A DNA stretch of 64,000 bases from CAVVSQ01 sp963848825 (GTDB taxonomy: Bacteria > Planctomycetota > Planctomycetia > Gemmatales > Gemmataceae): NCBI GenBank assembly GCA_963848825.1, contig CAWKFA010000017.1, forward strand, positions 496,001 to 560,000, in the 5' to 3' direction. This document shows positions 49,878 through 57,062 of this stretch, one piece after another (the first letter of the stretch is position 1; the number at the start of each line of letters is the position of its first letter). The notes beneath the pieces are model-generated. The model saw only the letters and a program-made list of their open reading frames with translations, did not search any database and was not told the DNA's origin. A program made the translations under genes and the position numbers.

Positions 49878-50546
49878 ATGAAAAGTTTAACACCAGTCTG
49901 GGGGAGCCTGGTCGCCGTAGTCCTTTGTCTGACATCCCAGGTCCAGGCGGCAGATAGGTATTTCATGATAATGTTTGCCTCGCAGGGCGACCCGCCGATG
50001 CCGCGGACGTCGCATACCTCGGCGACTTTTATCAAGACATCAGGCTCCGGCCAGTTGAACACTGATAAGGTCGAAGTGCACACGATTAGTTGGTTGCCGG
50101 CGTCAGCAGTGATCGAGCCAGTACGCTTGCGACCGGTGCCTGGCAAGAATTTCGACCTGTTGGGTACAATCGCCTATGCCAAGGCCCTCAATACGCCCAC
50201 GTGGAGCTGGGGCCCCTTCGCCGTAAAAAAGGAATTGTACGACAGGGCACTGAAGCAGGTGGCCAATCTCAACAGCGGCAGTATTTCTTTCATTGTGCTG
50301 GATCGTCGTTTTCGGGGCCAGGGCGCCAGCAACTGCATCCACGCAGTCGCCGACGTCGATCTGGACCACGGTTTTATCGAGACGGGCCTCGCGCACGGCA
50401 AAGCCGCGAGCGAGGAAGTGCTTAAACACCTCGAGCGCCGGATCGAGCCCACCACGGAAGATCTGGGGGTCCTTTTTGAACGCCTGGGCGTCACGCAGGA
50501 AATTGTGCGCATGCCGCTGGCGTCCCCCGTGCCGACAGCGCGGTAA
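49878..50546 (+). CDS. Hypothetical secreted protein
   Basis: 222 residues. Signal peptide TPVWGSLVAVVLCLTSQVQA, then a compact domain starting DRYFMIMFASQGDPPMPRTS and containing HTSATFIKTSG, RRFRGQGASNCIHAVADVDL and GKAASEEVLKHLERR. I recognise no family. The start is taken at the second ATG, 8 bp after AGGGAG; the first ATG is only 2 bp from it. The stop TAA overlaps the start of the next gene by one base, so it is the first gene of a three-gene operon behind a sigma-54 promoter. Confidence 0.78.
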   Translation: MKSLTPVWGSLVAVVLCLTSQVQAADRYFMIMFASQGDPPMPRTSHTSATFIKTSGSGQLNTDKVEVHTISWLPASAVIEPVRLRPVPGKNFDLLGTIAYAKALNTPTWSWGPFAVKKELYDRALKQVANLNSGSISFIVLDRRFRGQGASNCIHAVADVDLDHGFIETGLAHGKAASEEVLKHLERRIEPTTEDLGVLFERLGVTQEIVRMPLASPVPTAR

Positions 50547-51772
50547 TGCGAGTTACCTGGAAGCTCTTGCTCCCGGAATTATCAATGGCCAACGATACTC
50601 CTTCGCTGCCGAGCGTTTCGCCGCCGACGGGCGGCGCAGACGACATGGTATTTCAGCCGTCCACCAGCACCTCGCTGGGAGTGGAACTGGAACTGCAGAT
50701 TCTCGACTCGAAATCCGGGAAGCTTGCTCCCGGCGCGGTGCCTTTGCTGCAAGGCTGCACGGAGGCCGGCGTTCAGGGCGTTGCCGCCGAGCTTATGCAG
50801 TCGATGATCGAGGTGAAAACAGGCATATGCGGCAACGTCGCCGAGGTTCGAGACCAGCTTCTTCCTCGCCTGAGAAGCGTTAATCAGCTGGCCAATTCAA
50901 TGGGTTATGCGCTGGGCATGGGGGGAACACACCCCCTGGAATGCACCCAGGCGAACGTCATTTACCCGGCCGAGCGCGATGAGCGCCTCGCGGATCGCCT
51001 GGCGTGGTTGACTTACCAACGCGTGGTCTTCGGTCTCCACGTTCACGTGGGCGTGCCCAGCGGCGATGCGGCCATCGGCGTCATCAATCAGTTAGTGCAA
51101 TATTTGCCGCATTTGTTGGCGCTGTCGGCGAACTCGCCCTTCTGGCAAGGCGTTGATACCGGTCTGCAGTCGAGCCGGGCGGCGCTTTATCGTTTGCTGC
51201 CGCACGCGGGAGTGCCGCGTTATTTTCGACAATGGAAAGAGTTCCGCAAGTTTTGCCAGGTGATGAAAGATTGCAACGCGATTCAGTCGTTCAAGGACAT
51301 ATATTGGGACATTCGGCCCCGGCCTGATTTTGGCACGATCGAATTTCGTATCTGTGATATGCCTGCTTCCTTGACGGTGGTCTGGGCCCTGGTTGCGTTA
51401 ATACGCTGTTTGGTCAGCAAAAGCCTGCGCTTGCTGGAGGAAAGGCCGCTGACGCAGCGGGGCGACATGCGACGCCACTGGATTGCAGTTGAAAATAAGT
51501 GGTTGGCGACACGCTATGGTCTTGGCGCGAGCTATATCCGAACGCCGTCCGGCAAGCGGCGCCAGCTCGGTCAGGAGCTTGCGGACCTGATACAACGACT
51601 TATGCCCATTGCCCGCGAAACCGGCGACCATACGTTTCTGCAAGCTCTTGGAAACATCGATACTTTCGAAGATGGCGCCACGCGGCAACGACGAATTTTC
51701 AAGGAAGATGGTCACTTGCAAGCCATCCTCGACGATGGCAAAGTTCGCTGGGCCAAGGAGCTGGCCGGCTGA
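50546..51772 (+). CDS. Carboxylate-amine ligase / GCS2-type glutamate-cysteine ligase (YbdK-like)
   Basis: About 408 residues. STSTSLGVELELQILDSKSG, then AAELMQSMIEVKTGICGNVA, MGGTHPL, FGLHVHVGVPSGDAAIGVIN, a phosphate-binding RPRPDFGTIEFRICDMPASL and HWIAVENKWLATRYGLGASY define the YbdK/GCS2 family, which couples an amino acid to the gamma-carboxyl of glutamate. The start ATG overlaps the previous stop by one base; an ATG at 50585 is an alternative. The substrate is uncertain. The class II amidotransferase gene 33 bp downstream, probably co-transcribed, suggests addition and later removal of a gamma-glutamyl group. Confidence 0.9.
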   Translation: MRVTWKLLLPELSMANDTPSLPSVSPPTGGADDMVFQPSTSTSLGVELELQILDSKSGKLAPGAVPLLQGCTEAGVQGVAAELMQSMIEVKTGICGNVAEVRDQLLPRLRSVNQLANSMGYALGMGGTHPLECTQANVIYPAERDERLADRLAWLTYQRVVFGLHVHVGVPSGDAAIGVINQLVQYLPHLLALSANSPFWQGVDTGLQSSRAALYRLLPHAGVPRYFRQWKEFRKFCQVMKDCNAIQSFKDIYWDIRPRPDFGTIEFRICDMPASLTVVWALVALIRCLVSKSLRLLEERPLTQRGDMRRHWIAVENKWLATRYGLGASYIRTPSGKRRQLGQELADLIQRLMPIARETGDHTFLQALGNIDTFEDGATRQRRIFKEDGHLQAILDDGKVRWAKELAG

Positions 51773-51805
51773 GGGCAGTCCATCCACCAAGGAATGGAGC
51801 TTCCT

Positions 51806-52612
51806 ATGTGCGCACTGCTTGGACTCGCGTTCGCGCAACCGATTCACGCCGGCTTTTCCTTCCAGGAATTTCATCGTATGGGTGAGGAGAATGCCGACGG
51901 TTGGGGCGTTGCCTGGTACCCTGACCAGTCCGCCGCGCTGATCAAGGAACCGGTGCGCTGGGGGGCGAGCCCTCATAGTGATTTTCTCAGGCATTACCAG
52001 CAGGTCCACTCGCGGATCTATATCGCGCATGTCCGCCATCGCACGATGGGCGGTCCTCCCACCCACGCGGATACCCACCCCTTCATGCGCGAATACCTTG
52101 GCCGTCACTACTGTTTTGCTCACAATGGCACCATCACGGAGGGCCCCGTTGCTGCGCCGCTCAAGCGGTTTCAACCGGTCGGAAGCACCGATTCTGAGCG
52201 ACTTTTCTGCTATCTACTGGGCGAAATGGCTCGCGAGGGCATCGAGGCACTTGACGATCAGGCCTGTTGGAGCTGGCTACACCGACAGTTAGCCGCATGC
52301 AACAGCTTTGGAAAACTGAATTGCCTTTTGACCGATGGCAATCGCCTCTTCTGCTATCGAGATATCCACAACTGGAAGAATCTTGTTTATTGCCACGTCT
52401 ATATGCTTGGCCCGGACACCCATGTTTTTGGTGACCCGAACATGAAGCTATCCCTCGAGGGGCAATCGATCAATCGCGGGGTCGTGATTGCCACTCAGCC
52501 GTTGAGCGGCGCAGGCTGGTGCGCTTTGAACTCTGGCGCGTTGCTGGTGCTGGAGAATGGGCGCGTGAAATACACTGCGAACGAGCCAGCCGCCATGCCT
52601 CTTTCCATCTAG
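51806..52612 (+). CDS. Class II glutamine amidotransferase (YafJ/EgtC-like Ntn hydrolase)
   Basis: 268 residues. It begins MCALLGLAF, and Cys2 becomes the N-terminal nucleophile after Met removal. This fixes the start at 51806, not the in-frame ATG 12 bp upstream. Class II GATase hallmarks: ENADGWGVAWY, IAHVRHRTMGG, HPFMRE, CFAHNGTI and TDSERLFCYLL. The length matches YafJ and EgtC rather than the long amidotransferase fusions, and no synthetase domain is attached. It may hydrolyse a gamma-glutamyl amide made by the adjacent ligase. GGAG precedes the ATG. Confidence 0.92.
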   Translation: MCALLGLAFAQPIHAGFSFQEFHRMGEENADGWGVAWYPDQSAALIKEPVRWGASPHSDFLRHYQQVHSRIYIAHVRHRTMGGPPTHADTHPFMREYLGRHYCFAHNGTITEGPVAAPLKRFQPVGSTDSERLFCYLLGEMAREGIEALDDQACWSWLHRQLAACNSFGKLNCLLTDGNRLFCYRDIHNWKNLVYCHVYMLGPDTHVFGDPNMKLSLEGQSINRGVVIATQPLSGAGWCALNSGALLVLENGRVKYTANEPAAMPLSI

Positions 52613-52650
52613 TCAATATGATCGGTCCTTTTTTAAAATGAGCGACTTTT

Positions 52651-52665
52651 TGGCCCGCGAGTTGC
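52651..52665 (+). promoter_or_regulatory. Candidate sigma-54 promoter of the NtrC-type regulator
   Basis: TGGCCCGCGAGTTGC: correct GG and GC spacing and full TTGC, but CC instead of CA in the -24 box. It leaves a leader of about 200 bases, AT-rich at 52740-52870. Confidence 0.5.
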
Positions 52666-52873
52666 TCTCTGTTGGGCAACACGGTTCCCACTATTCGTGA
52701 CGCGAGAAGGGGCGAGCTTCGCCAAGAAAAAAGCCGGGACGATTAACGATATACGCCTAATTATCGCGAAAAAACATTTGGAGCCTTAAATAATGAGCAA
52801 ATGAATGCCGCTATTTGAGAAAAAAAATACAATCCTATATAACTTCCTATAAGCCAAGGCCGGAGAAATTAGG

Positions 52874-54358
52874 ATGAGGCAAGATAATGCGTTTCCTGAA
52901 TCCAAAAAGAATAACGTCCCGGAAACTCTGACGGTCGCCCCGGGACCGCGGCGGGTCCTGATCGTTGATGACAACGAAACTACCTGCAAGCAGCTCCAGT
53001 CGCTGCTGCACGCTGATCAAAATCTGCAAGTTACCTTTCAAACCAATAGCCACAATGCACTGGAAGAGCTGGCACGCGACCATTACAGCATCCTGATTAC
53101 CGACTTGAGGATGCCCGGGCTGGACGGGATGGAGTTGCTTCAGAAAATCCAGGAGCGCAAACTGCCGGTGACCGTCATCGTAACGACCGGCCACGGCAGC
53201 ATCGATGAAGCCGTCCAGGCGATTCGTATGGGCGCTTACGATTTTTTGACGAAGCCAGTCGATGTGGAGTATCTCCGCCTGGTCATTGATCGGGCCCTGC
53301 GCGAGCGGGCCTTGCGCGACGAGGTCGCTCAACTCCGCGGCCAGTTGCAGACGCGTTATTCCTTCCATAACATTCTCAGCAAAAATCCGCGGATGCACGG
53401 CATTTTCGAGCTGATCAACAACGTCGCGGACACCAACACCACGATTCTCATCGAAGGTGAAACGGGAACAGGTAAAGAGCAGGTGGCGCGCGCCATCCAG
53501 GGTTCCTCGCACCACAGTGAAGGTAAATTCGTGGCCGTCAATTGCGCGGCCTTGCCGGAGACCTTGCTGGAAAGTGAGTTGTTCGGGCACGAGAAAGGCG
53601 CCTTTACCGGGGCAGTCGGCCAGCGCCGCGGCCGGTTTGAAATGGCTCACGGCGGGGCCATCTTTTTGGACGAGATTGGTGACGTTCCCGCCGCCATGCA
53701 GGCGAAGTTGCTGAGGGTGCTGCAAGAGCGGTCCTTCGAGAGATTGGGCGGCTCGGAGCCTATTCAAGTGGACGTCCGGGTAATCGCCGCCACCAATCGT
53801 TCCTTGCAACGTTTGGTCAAGGAAGGGAAATTTCGCGAGGATCTTTATTATCGACTCAACGTCGTCAAGATTGATTTGCCGCCGCTACGGGACCGGCCGG
53901 AGGACATCCCGCTGCTGGCGACGCACTTTGCCGAGAAATTCGCCCGCCCCGGCGATCCCTCGAAGCGAATATCTCCGGCCGTCATGGAAGTCTTGCTCAA
54001 TTACTCCTGGCCGGGCAACGTCCGCGAACTGGAAAACGCCATTGAACGTGCCTGCGTCACCTCACGCGACGTGCAGATCGAGGTAAATAACCTGCCGCCC
54101 GATCTACTCGCGCCACCCAAGGCCAAGGTCCCGTTTCGGATCGACCTGGATAAGCCACTTACCGAACTGGTCAAGGACACCGTGGCCCAAATTGAACAGC
54201 TCTATATTCGCAAGGCGCTCAAGAAGACGCATGGTCACGTTAGCCGCTGCGCCCGTATCTGCGGTCTGTCGCGGCGCAGCATCACTTCTAAAATCGCGGA
54301 ATATAAACTCGACAAGTCGTTATTCAAAGAAGACGACAACGATCGATCCCAAGCGTAG
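52874..54358 (+). CDS. NtrC-family sigma-54-dependent response regulator
   Basis: A complete 494-residue activator. Receiver domain with acidic pair in VLIVDDNE, phosphoacceptor Asp77 (LITDLRMPGLDG) and the FLTKPVD lysine. AAA+ domain with Walker A GETGTGKE (195-202), sigma-54 contact loop GAFTGA (242-247), Walker B IFLDEIGDV and PWPGNVRELENAIERA. A C-terminal Fis-like helix-turn-helix (THGHVSRCARICGLSRRSIT) follows. It is the only intact sigma-54 activator in the window and sits among the sigma-54 promoters, so it is the prime candidate regulator of the cluster. The 48583 kinase-like protein and the 62091 hybrid kinase are candidate inputs. Confidence 0.95.
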   Translation: MRQDNAFPESKKNNVPETLTVAPGPRRVLIVDDNETTCKQLQSLLHADQNLQVTFQTNSHNALEELARDHYSILITDLRMPGLDGMELLQKIQERKLPVTVIVTTGHGSIDEAVQAIRMGAYDFLTKPVDVEYLRLVIDRALRERALRDEVAQLRGQLQTRYSFHNILSKNPRMHGIFELINNVADTNTTILIEGETGTGKEQVARAIQGSSHHSEGKFVAVNCAALPETLLESELFGHEKGAFTGAVGQRRGRFEMAHGGAIFLDEIGDVPAAMQAKLLRVLQERSFERLGGSEPIQVDVRVIAATNRSLQRLVKEGKFREDLYYRLNVVKIDLPPLRDRPEDIPLLATHFAEKFARPGDPSKRISPAVMEVLLNYSWPGNVRELENAIERACVTSRDVQIEVNNLPPDLLAPPKAKVPFRIDLDKPLTELVKDTVAQIEQLYIRKALKKTHGHVSRCARICGLSRRSITSKIAEYKLDKSLFKEDDNDRSQA

Positions 54359-54390
54359 CAGGCAACCCCCACTAATGAACAGGAGAACCC

Positions 54391-54867
54391 ATGAGCCAGG
54401 ACCCTCAAAAAGCCACCCCCAAAATTACACGCGCGGAACTCATCGCGGCCCTCAATGGCGATCTTTGTCGCGAGTACCAGGCAATCATTGCTTACGTCGT
54501 GTATTCCCAGGTCTTGAAGGGGGCCAAATACATGACGATTGCCAAGGAACTTGAGGTGCATGCCGGCGAGGAATTGAAGCACGCCTTGATTATCTCCAAG
54601 CAAATCGATTACCTGGGCGGTAAACCCGCGGTGACGCCTGAGCCCGTGAAAATGAGCGACGATCCGGACCAGCTATTGCGCTTCGATTTGAAAAATGAAA
54701 TGGACACGATCGCGAATTATCGTAAACGGATCCGCCAGTGCGAAGCGCTGGAGGAATACGCCATCAGCGAACAGATCAGGGAAATTCTCATCGAAGAGCA
54801 GGACCATTTGACCTCCCTGGCCACGGCCCTGGGCGAAGATGTACCGCAAATACCTCCCGTCGGGTGA
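54391..54867 (+). CDS. Ferritin-like (bacterioferritin/Dps-type) diiron protein
   Basis: 158 residues forming a four-helix bundle. LIAALNGDLCREYQAIIAYV (first Glu ligand), ELEVHAGEELKHALIISKQI (ExxH plus Glu) and a C-terminal EEQDHLTSLATAL with ExxH spacing give the diiron ligands of the ferritin-like superfamily. It fits short bacterioferritin-related proteins that store iron or handle peroxide. It lies 32 bp after the NtrC-like gene and is presumably co-transcribed with it. Confidence 0.9.
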   Translation: MSQDPQKATPKITRAELIAALNGDLCREYQAIIAYVVYSQVLKGAKYMTIAKELEVHAGEELKHALIISKQIDYLGGKPAVTPEPVKMSDDPDQLLRFDLKNEMDTIANYRKRIRQCEALEEYAISEQIREILIEEQDHLTSLATALGEDVPQIPPVG

Positions 54868-54982
54868 TAAAGCAGGCCAGGCCTCTGCGGAGAGCAAACG
54901 GCGATGGTGTGCTGTTCGACCCGATATCCGTCCAGGTTAACAGTGCGACTGGCTGGGATTTGTCTGCGTCCCAAGAACAAAA

Positions 54983-55026
54983 CCCCTAAAAGGGCACCGC
55001 GAGGTGCACTTTTAGGGGTCTTGTTT
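54983..55026. terminator. Bidirectional terminator between convergent units
   Basis: CCCCTAAAAGGGCACC pairs with GGTGCACTTTTAGGGG with one mismatch around a CGCGA loop. TCTTGTTT follows on the + strand and TTTTGTTC on the - strand. It serves the ferritin-like gene and the DUF883 gene. Confidence 0.8.
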
Positions 55027-55044
55027 ACATATCCGCCAGCCCGA

Positions 55045-55776
55045 TTAGTTTACCTGGGCCCAGCGGGGTTTCTGCCCTTCGGGCTGCTCGCCAACATCAT
55101 GTGCGGGCGGCGACTGACCGGTCCCTTCTTCCTTGAATGGTTTGCCACCTAATGTTTGGGTGACATTGTCGAAAATGCCAGAGACCGATTCGCCAAAAGT
55201 CTTCGGCAGCGACGGAACTACCATATCGCGGATCGCTCCCATGAGCGCACCGACTGCCAGACCCTTCAGCTTGTCGATTTCGGGCGCGAGCTTGTCCATG
55301 AGGCCAGACGCCATCGAGGGCGCCGTGTCGGCCGCCGCCGGATTCTTGCCGTTGCCATTATGGCGTCCGGAATGACCCCGTTGGGCCGACTTGGGTCTTT
55401 GCGTAAAGGTGGGCTCTTGCTTGGGCTCCTGCTTCGGCGCGAAGAGTTTGCCAAGCAGAAAGCCAACGGCCACGGAACCGCCCAACATTTCCCAGGGATG
55501 GCGCTGAACGTGGCCGCTTACGTCAAAAGCTTCGCGTACGTTATCAACGCCTTCCTGCACGCCATGTTTCACGGCACTGATGGTGTCCTGTACCGTTTCT
55601 TTCATGTTCGCCACCGTTTCTTGCACACTATCTTTGACCGCCTCGACGGTTTCGGCCACGTTGTTCGTGGCCGCTTCGACGGTATGGGCAACCTTGCTTT
55701 CCAGGGATTCAAGTTTTTCCGTCAGCGACGTGCGTGTGTTTTCCATTTCATTCAGAATCATATCTTCGTTGTCCAT
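55045..55776 (-). CDS. DUF883 (YqjD/ElaB-like) membrane-anchored protein
   Basis: 243 residues. A long amphipathic N-terminal part (SLTEKLESLESKVAHTVEAA ... VKHGVQEGVDNVREAFDV) is followed by HVQRHPWEMLGGSVAVGFLL with GKLFAP, the RHPW-G-GFLxG anchor typical of DUF883. The C-terminal extension of about 120 residues is unusual for the family. Related E. coli proteins bind ribosomes at the membrane in stationary phase; whether this one does is unknown. Its start overlaps the stop of the holin-like gene by 19 bp. Third gene of the minus-strand operon. Confidence 0.85.
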   Translation of the reverse strand: MDNEDMILNEMENTRTSLTEKLESLESKVAHTVEAATNNVAETVEAVKDSVQETVANMKETVQDTISAVKHGVQEGVDNVREAFDVSGHVQRHPWEMLGGSVAVGFLLGKLFAPKQEPKQEPTFTQRPKSAQRGHSGRHNGNGKNPAAADTAPSMASGLMDKLAPEIDKLKGLAVGALMGAIRDMVVPSLPKTFGESVSGIFDNVTQTLGGKPFKEEGTGQSPPAHDVGEQPEGQKPRWAQVN

Positions 55777-56162
55777 TGCAGGTTCTCCTTGAGGCCCTCG
55801 ACCGACTTTTCTGGAAGCGGGCTGAAAGCATCGAATTTGGACTTACCAAAAAAGACCAAGCTCCCTCCGACCACGCCCAGAAAAGCGCCGACAATGCCGA
55901 AAGAGGCGAACAACGGGAGCTGGGGCCAGAAATATACCAGCATGTGAGCGACCATCAAGCATAGAAAGATTCCGGCCAAGAGAGACACCACCACCCCCAC
56001 AGCGAGGGGGATGGCGGCATCTCGAGTGCGGCCCAGATCTTTTTTGACTTCGGTCTGAAATAGTGTCAGTTGTTGCTTCAGCAACGACTGGGCATCACTT
56101 ATGATGCCTGAGATCAGCGGAGTCAGTCCTAACGAAGGATTGGTTTGTAGATCCGGGGTCAT
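55758..56162 (-). CDS. Phage-holin-superfamily (DUF1469) membrane protein
   Basis: 134 residues. An amphipathic helix (SLLKQQLTLFQTEVKKDLGR) precedes two membrane helices (AAIPLAVGVVVSLLAGIFLC, ASFGIVGAFLGVVGGSLVFF), the pattern of PF07332 proteins such as YqjE. These regularly accompany DUF883/YqjD genes, as here. It lies 5 bp after the LEA-like gene and overlaps the DUF883 gene. Confidence 0.87.
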   Translation of the reverse strand: MTPDLQTNPSLGLTPLISGIISDAQSLLKQQLTLFQTEVKKDLGRTRDAAIPLAVGVVVSLLAGIFLCLMVAHMLVYFWPQLPLFASFGIVGAFLGVVGGSLVFFGKSKFDAFSPLPEKSVEGLKENLQWTTKI

Positions 56163-56167
56163 GGCAG

Positions 56168-56716
56168 TTAGCTCCGTGTAGAGGTAGCGCGAGCGACCAG
56201 GAAGCCGATACCGATTCCGACCAACAAGGCGGGAATAGGATTTCGTTTGATAAGGTTGGCCATATCTTCGCCCATGCCGCCGAGACCGTGTTCTTGCAAA
56301 TAGCGGCCACCGGATTCCAGCGTGTCCGCGACAGCGGATTTGGCCGACCCCAGAGGCCCGCCATCCGGCGTGTTTTCACGGATGGTGCCTGCCAGGGATT
56401 TCATGGTTCCGCCGACGCAGCCAGCGGCATCCTCAGCTTTTTTTCCCAGGAAGGTCGCGGCTTCACCCGTCTTCTGGGCGACGCTGGACGCCATGTCTTT
56501 TGCTTTGCTCGCGGCGTCGGAAGCGAAATCCTTGGCCTTGGAGCCAGCGTCTGAGGCAAAGTCTTTGGCCTTGTCGGCCGTCTGTGAGGCAAAGTCCTTT
56601 ACTTGGTCAACCGTGCTTGTGCCCCCCTGGGTGCCGCTGGATCCCGAGCCCTGGTGCCCCGAGCCTTGATGTCCGGAGCCCTGGTGGCTTTCGAATTTTT
56701 CGCGTTGCATGGCCAT
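56168..56716 (-). CDS. LEA-like / stress protein with KAKDFASDA repeats and C-terminal membrane helix
   Basis: 182 residues. The N-terminus has three HQGSG units. Residues about 35-85 consist of 11-residue repeats of the form DKAKDFASDAGSK and SKAKDMASSVAQK, an amphipathic pattern like group 3 LEA desiccation proteins. The C-terminus ends NLIKRNPIPALLVGIGIGFL, a membrane anchor like that of YqjD. GGGAG precedes the ATG (MAMQ; the second Met is also possible). First gene of a three-gene operon behind the minus-strand sigma-54 site at 56820. Confidence 0.8.
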   Translation of the reverse strand: MAMQREKFESHQGSGHQGSGHQGSGSSGTQGGTSTVDQVKDFASQTADKAKDFASDAGSKAKDFASDAASKAKDMASSVAQKTGEAATFLGKKAEDAAGCVGGTMKSLAGTIRENTPDGGPLGSAKSAVADTLESGGRYLQEHGLGGMGEDMANLIKRNPIPALLVGIGIGFLVARATSTRS

Positions 56717-56819
56717 GGTATTCTCCCGTGGGTTGTGCCCGAAGTTATTCGTAAAACACCTTGTCGCCGAATTACTTCGTGCTCGTTTTCGTGAATCCAA
56801 CTAACGTCGAAAATTAAAA

Positions 56820-56834
56820 GCAAATGGGATGCCA
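56820..56834 (-). promoter_or_regulatory. Sigma-54 promoter of the LEA-like/holin/DUF883 operon
   Basis: Minus strand TGGCATCCCATTTGC: TGGCAT, five bases, TTGC. It lies about 104 bp upstream of the ATG at 56716. Confidence 0.75.
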
Positions 56835-56988
56835 GTCAAAAAATCCGCTTAACGCCCCCGATATGGCTGAAAGTTCGCTTCAGGCCGAAACCTCATGCGC
56901 AAGTAGGCAGATAGTCGCTCATTTGTGAGCAACCCGGCGCAAAGAGCGAGGCCGGACTGCCCATTTGTTTCACGTGTGAAGTACGCCG

Positions 56989-57003
56989 GGGCACTAGATT
57001 TGC
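56989..57003 (+). promoter_or_regulatory. Sigma-54 promoter of the AI-2E-type permease gene
   Basis: GGGCACTAGATTTGC: GGCAC and TTGC at the exact spacing. It lies 60 bp upstream of the ATG at 57063. Confidence 0.7.
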
Positions 57004-57062
57004 ATCAAGTTGATGCTTGTAAGCTATTTACAGTCTTTAGTCGCATTAAGAGCGTTCGCAAT

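Noticed and set aside
56864..56878. Sigma-54-like TGGCTGAAAGTTCGC upstream of the AI-2E-type gene
   Set aside because: It has GG/GC spacing but poor -24 and -12 boxes; the better site GGGCACTAGATTTGC lies closer to the gene at 56989.
57045..57054. AGAGCGTTCG, identical to the REP end, just before the AI-2E-type start
   Set aside because: No core or opposite arm nearby; a ten-base match can occur by chance.
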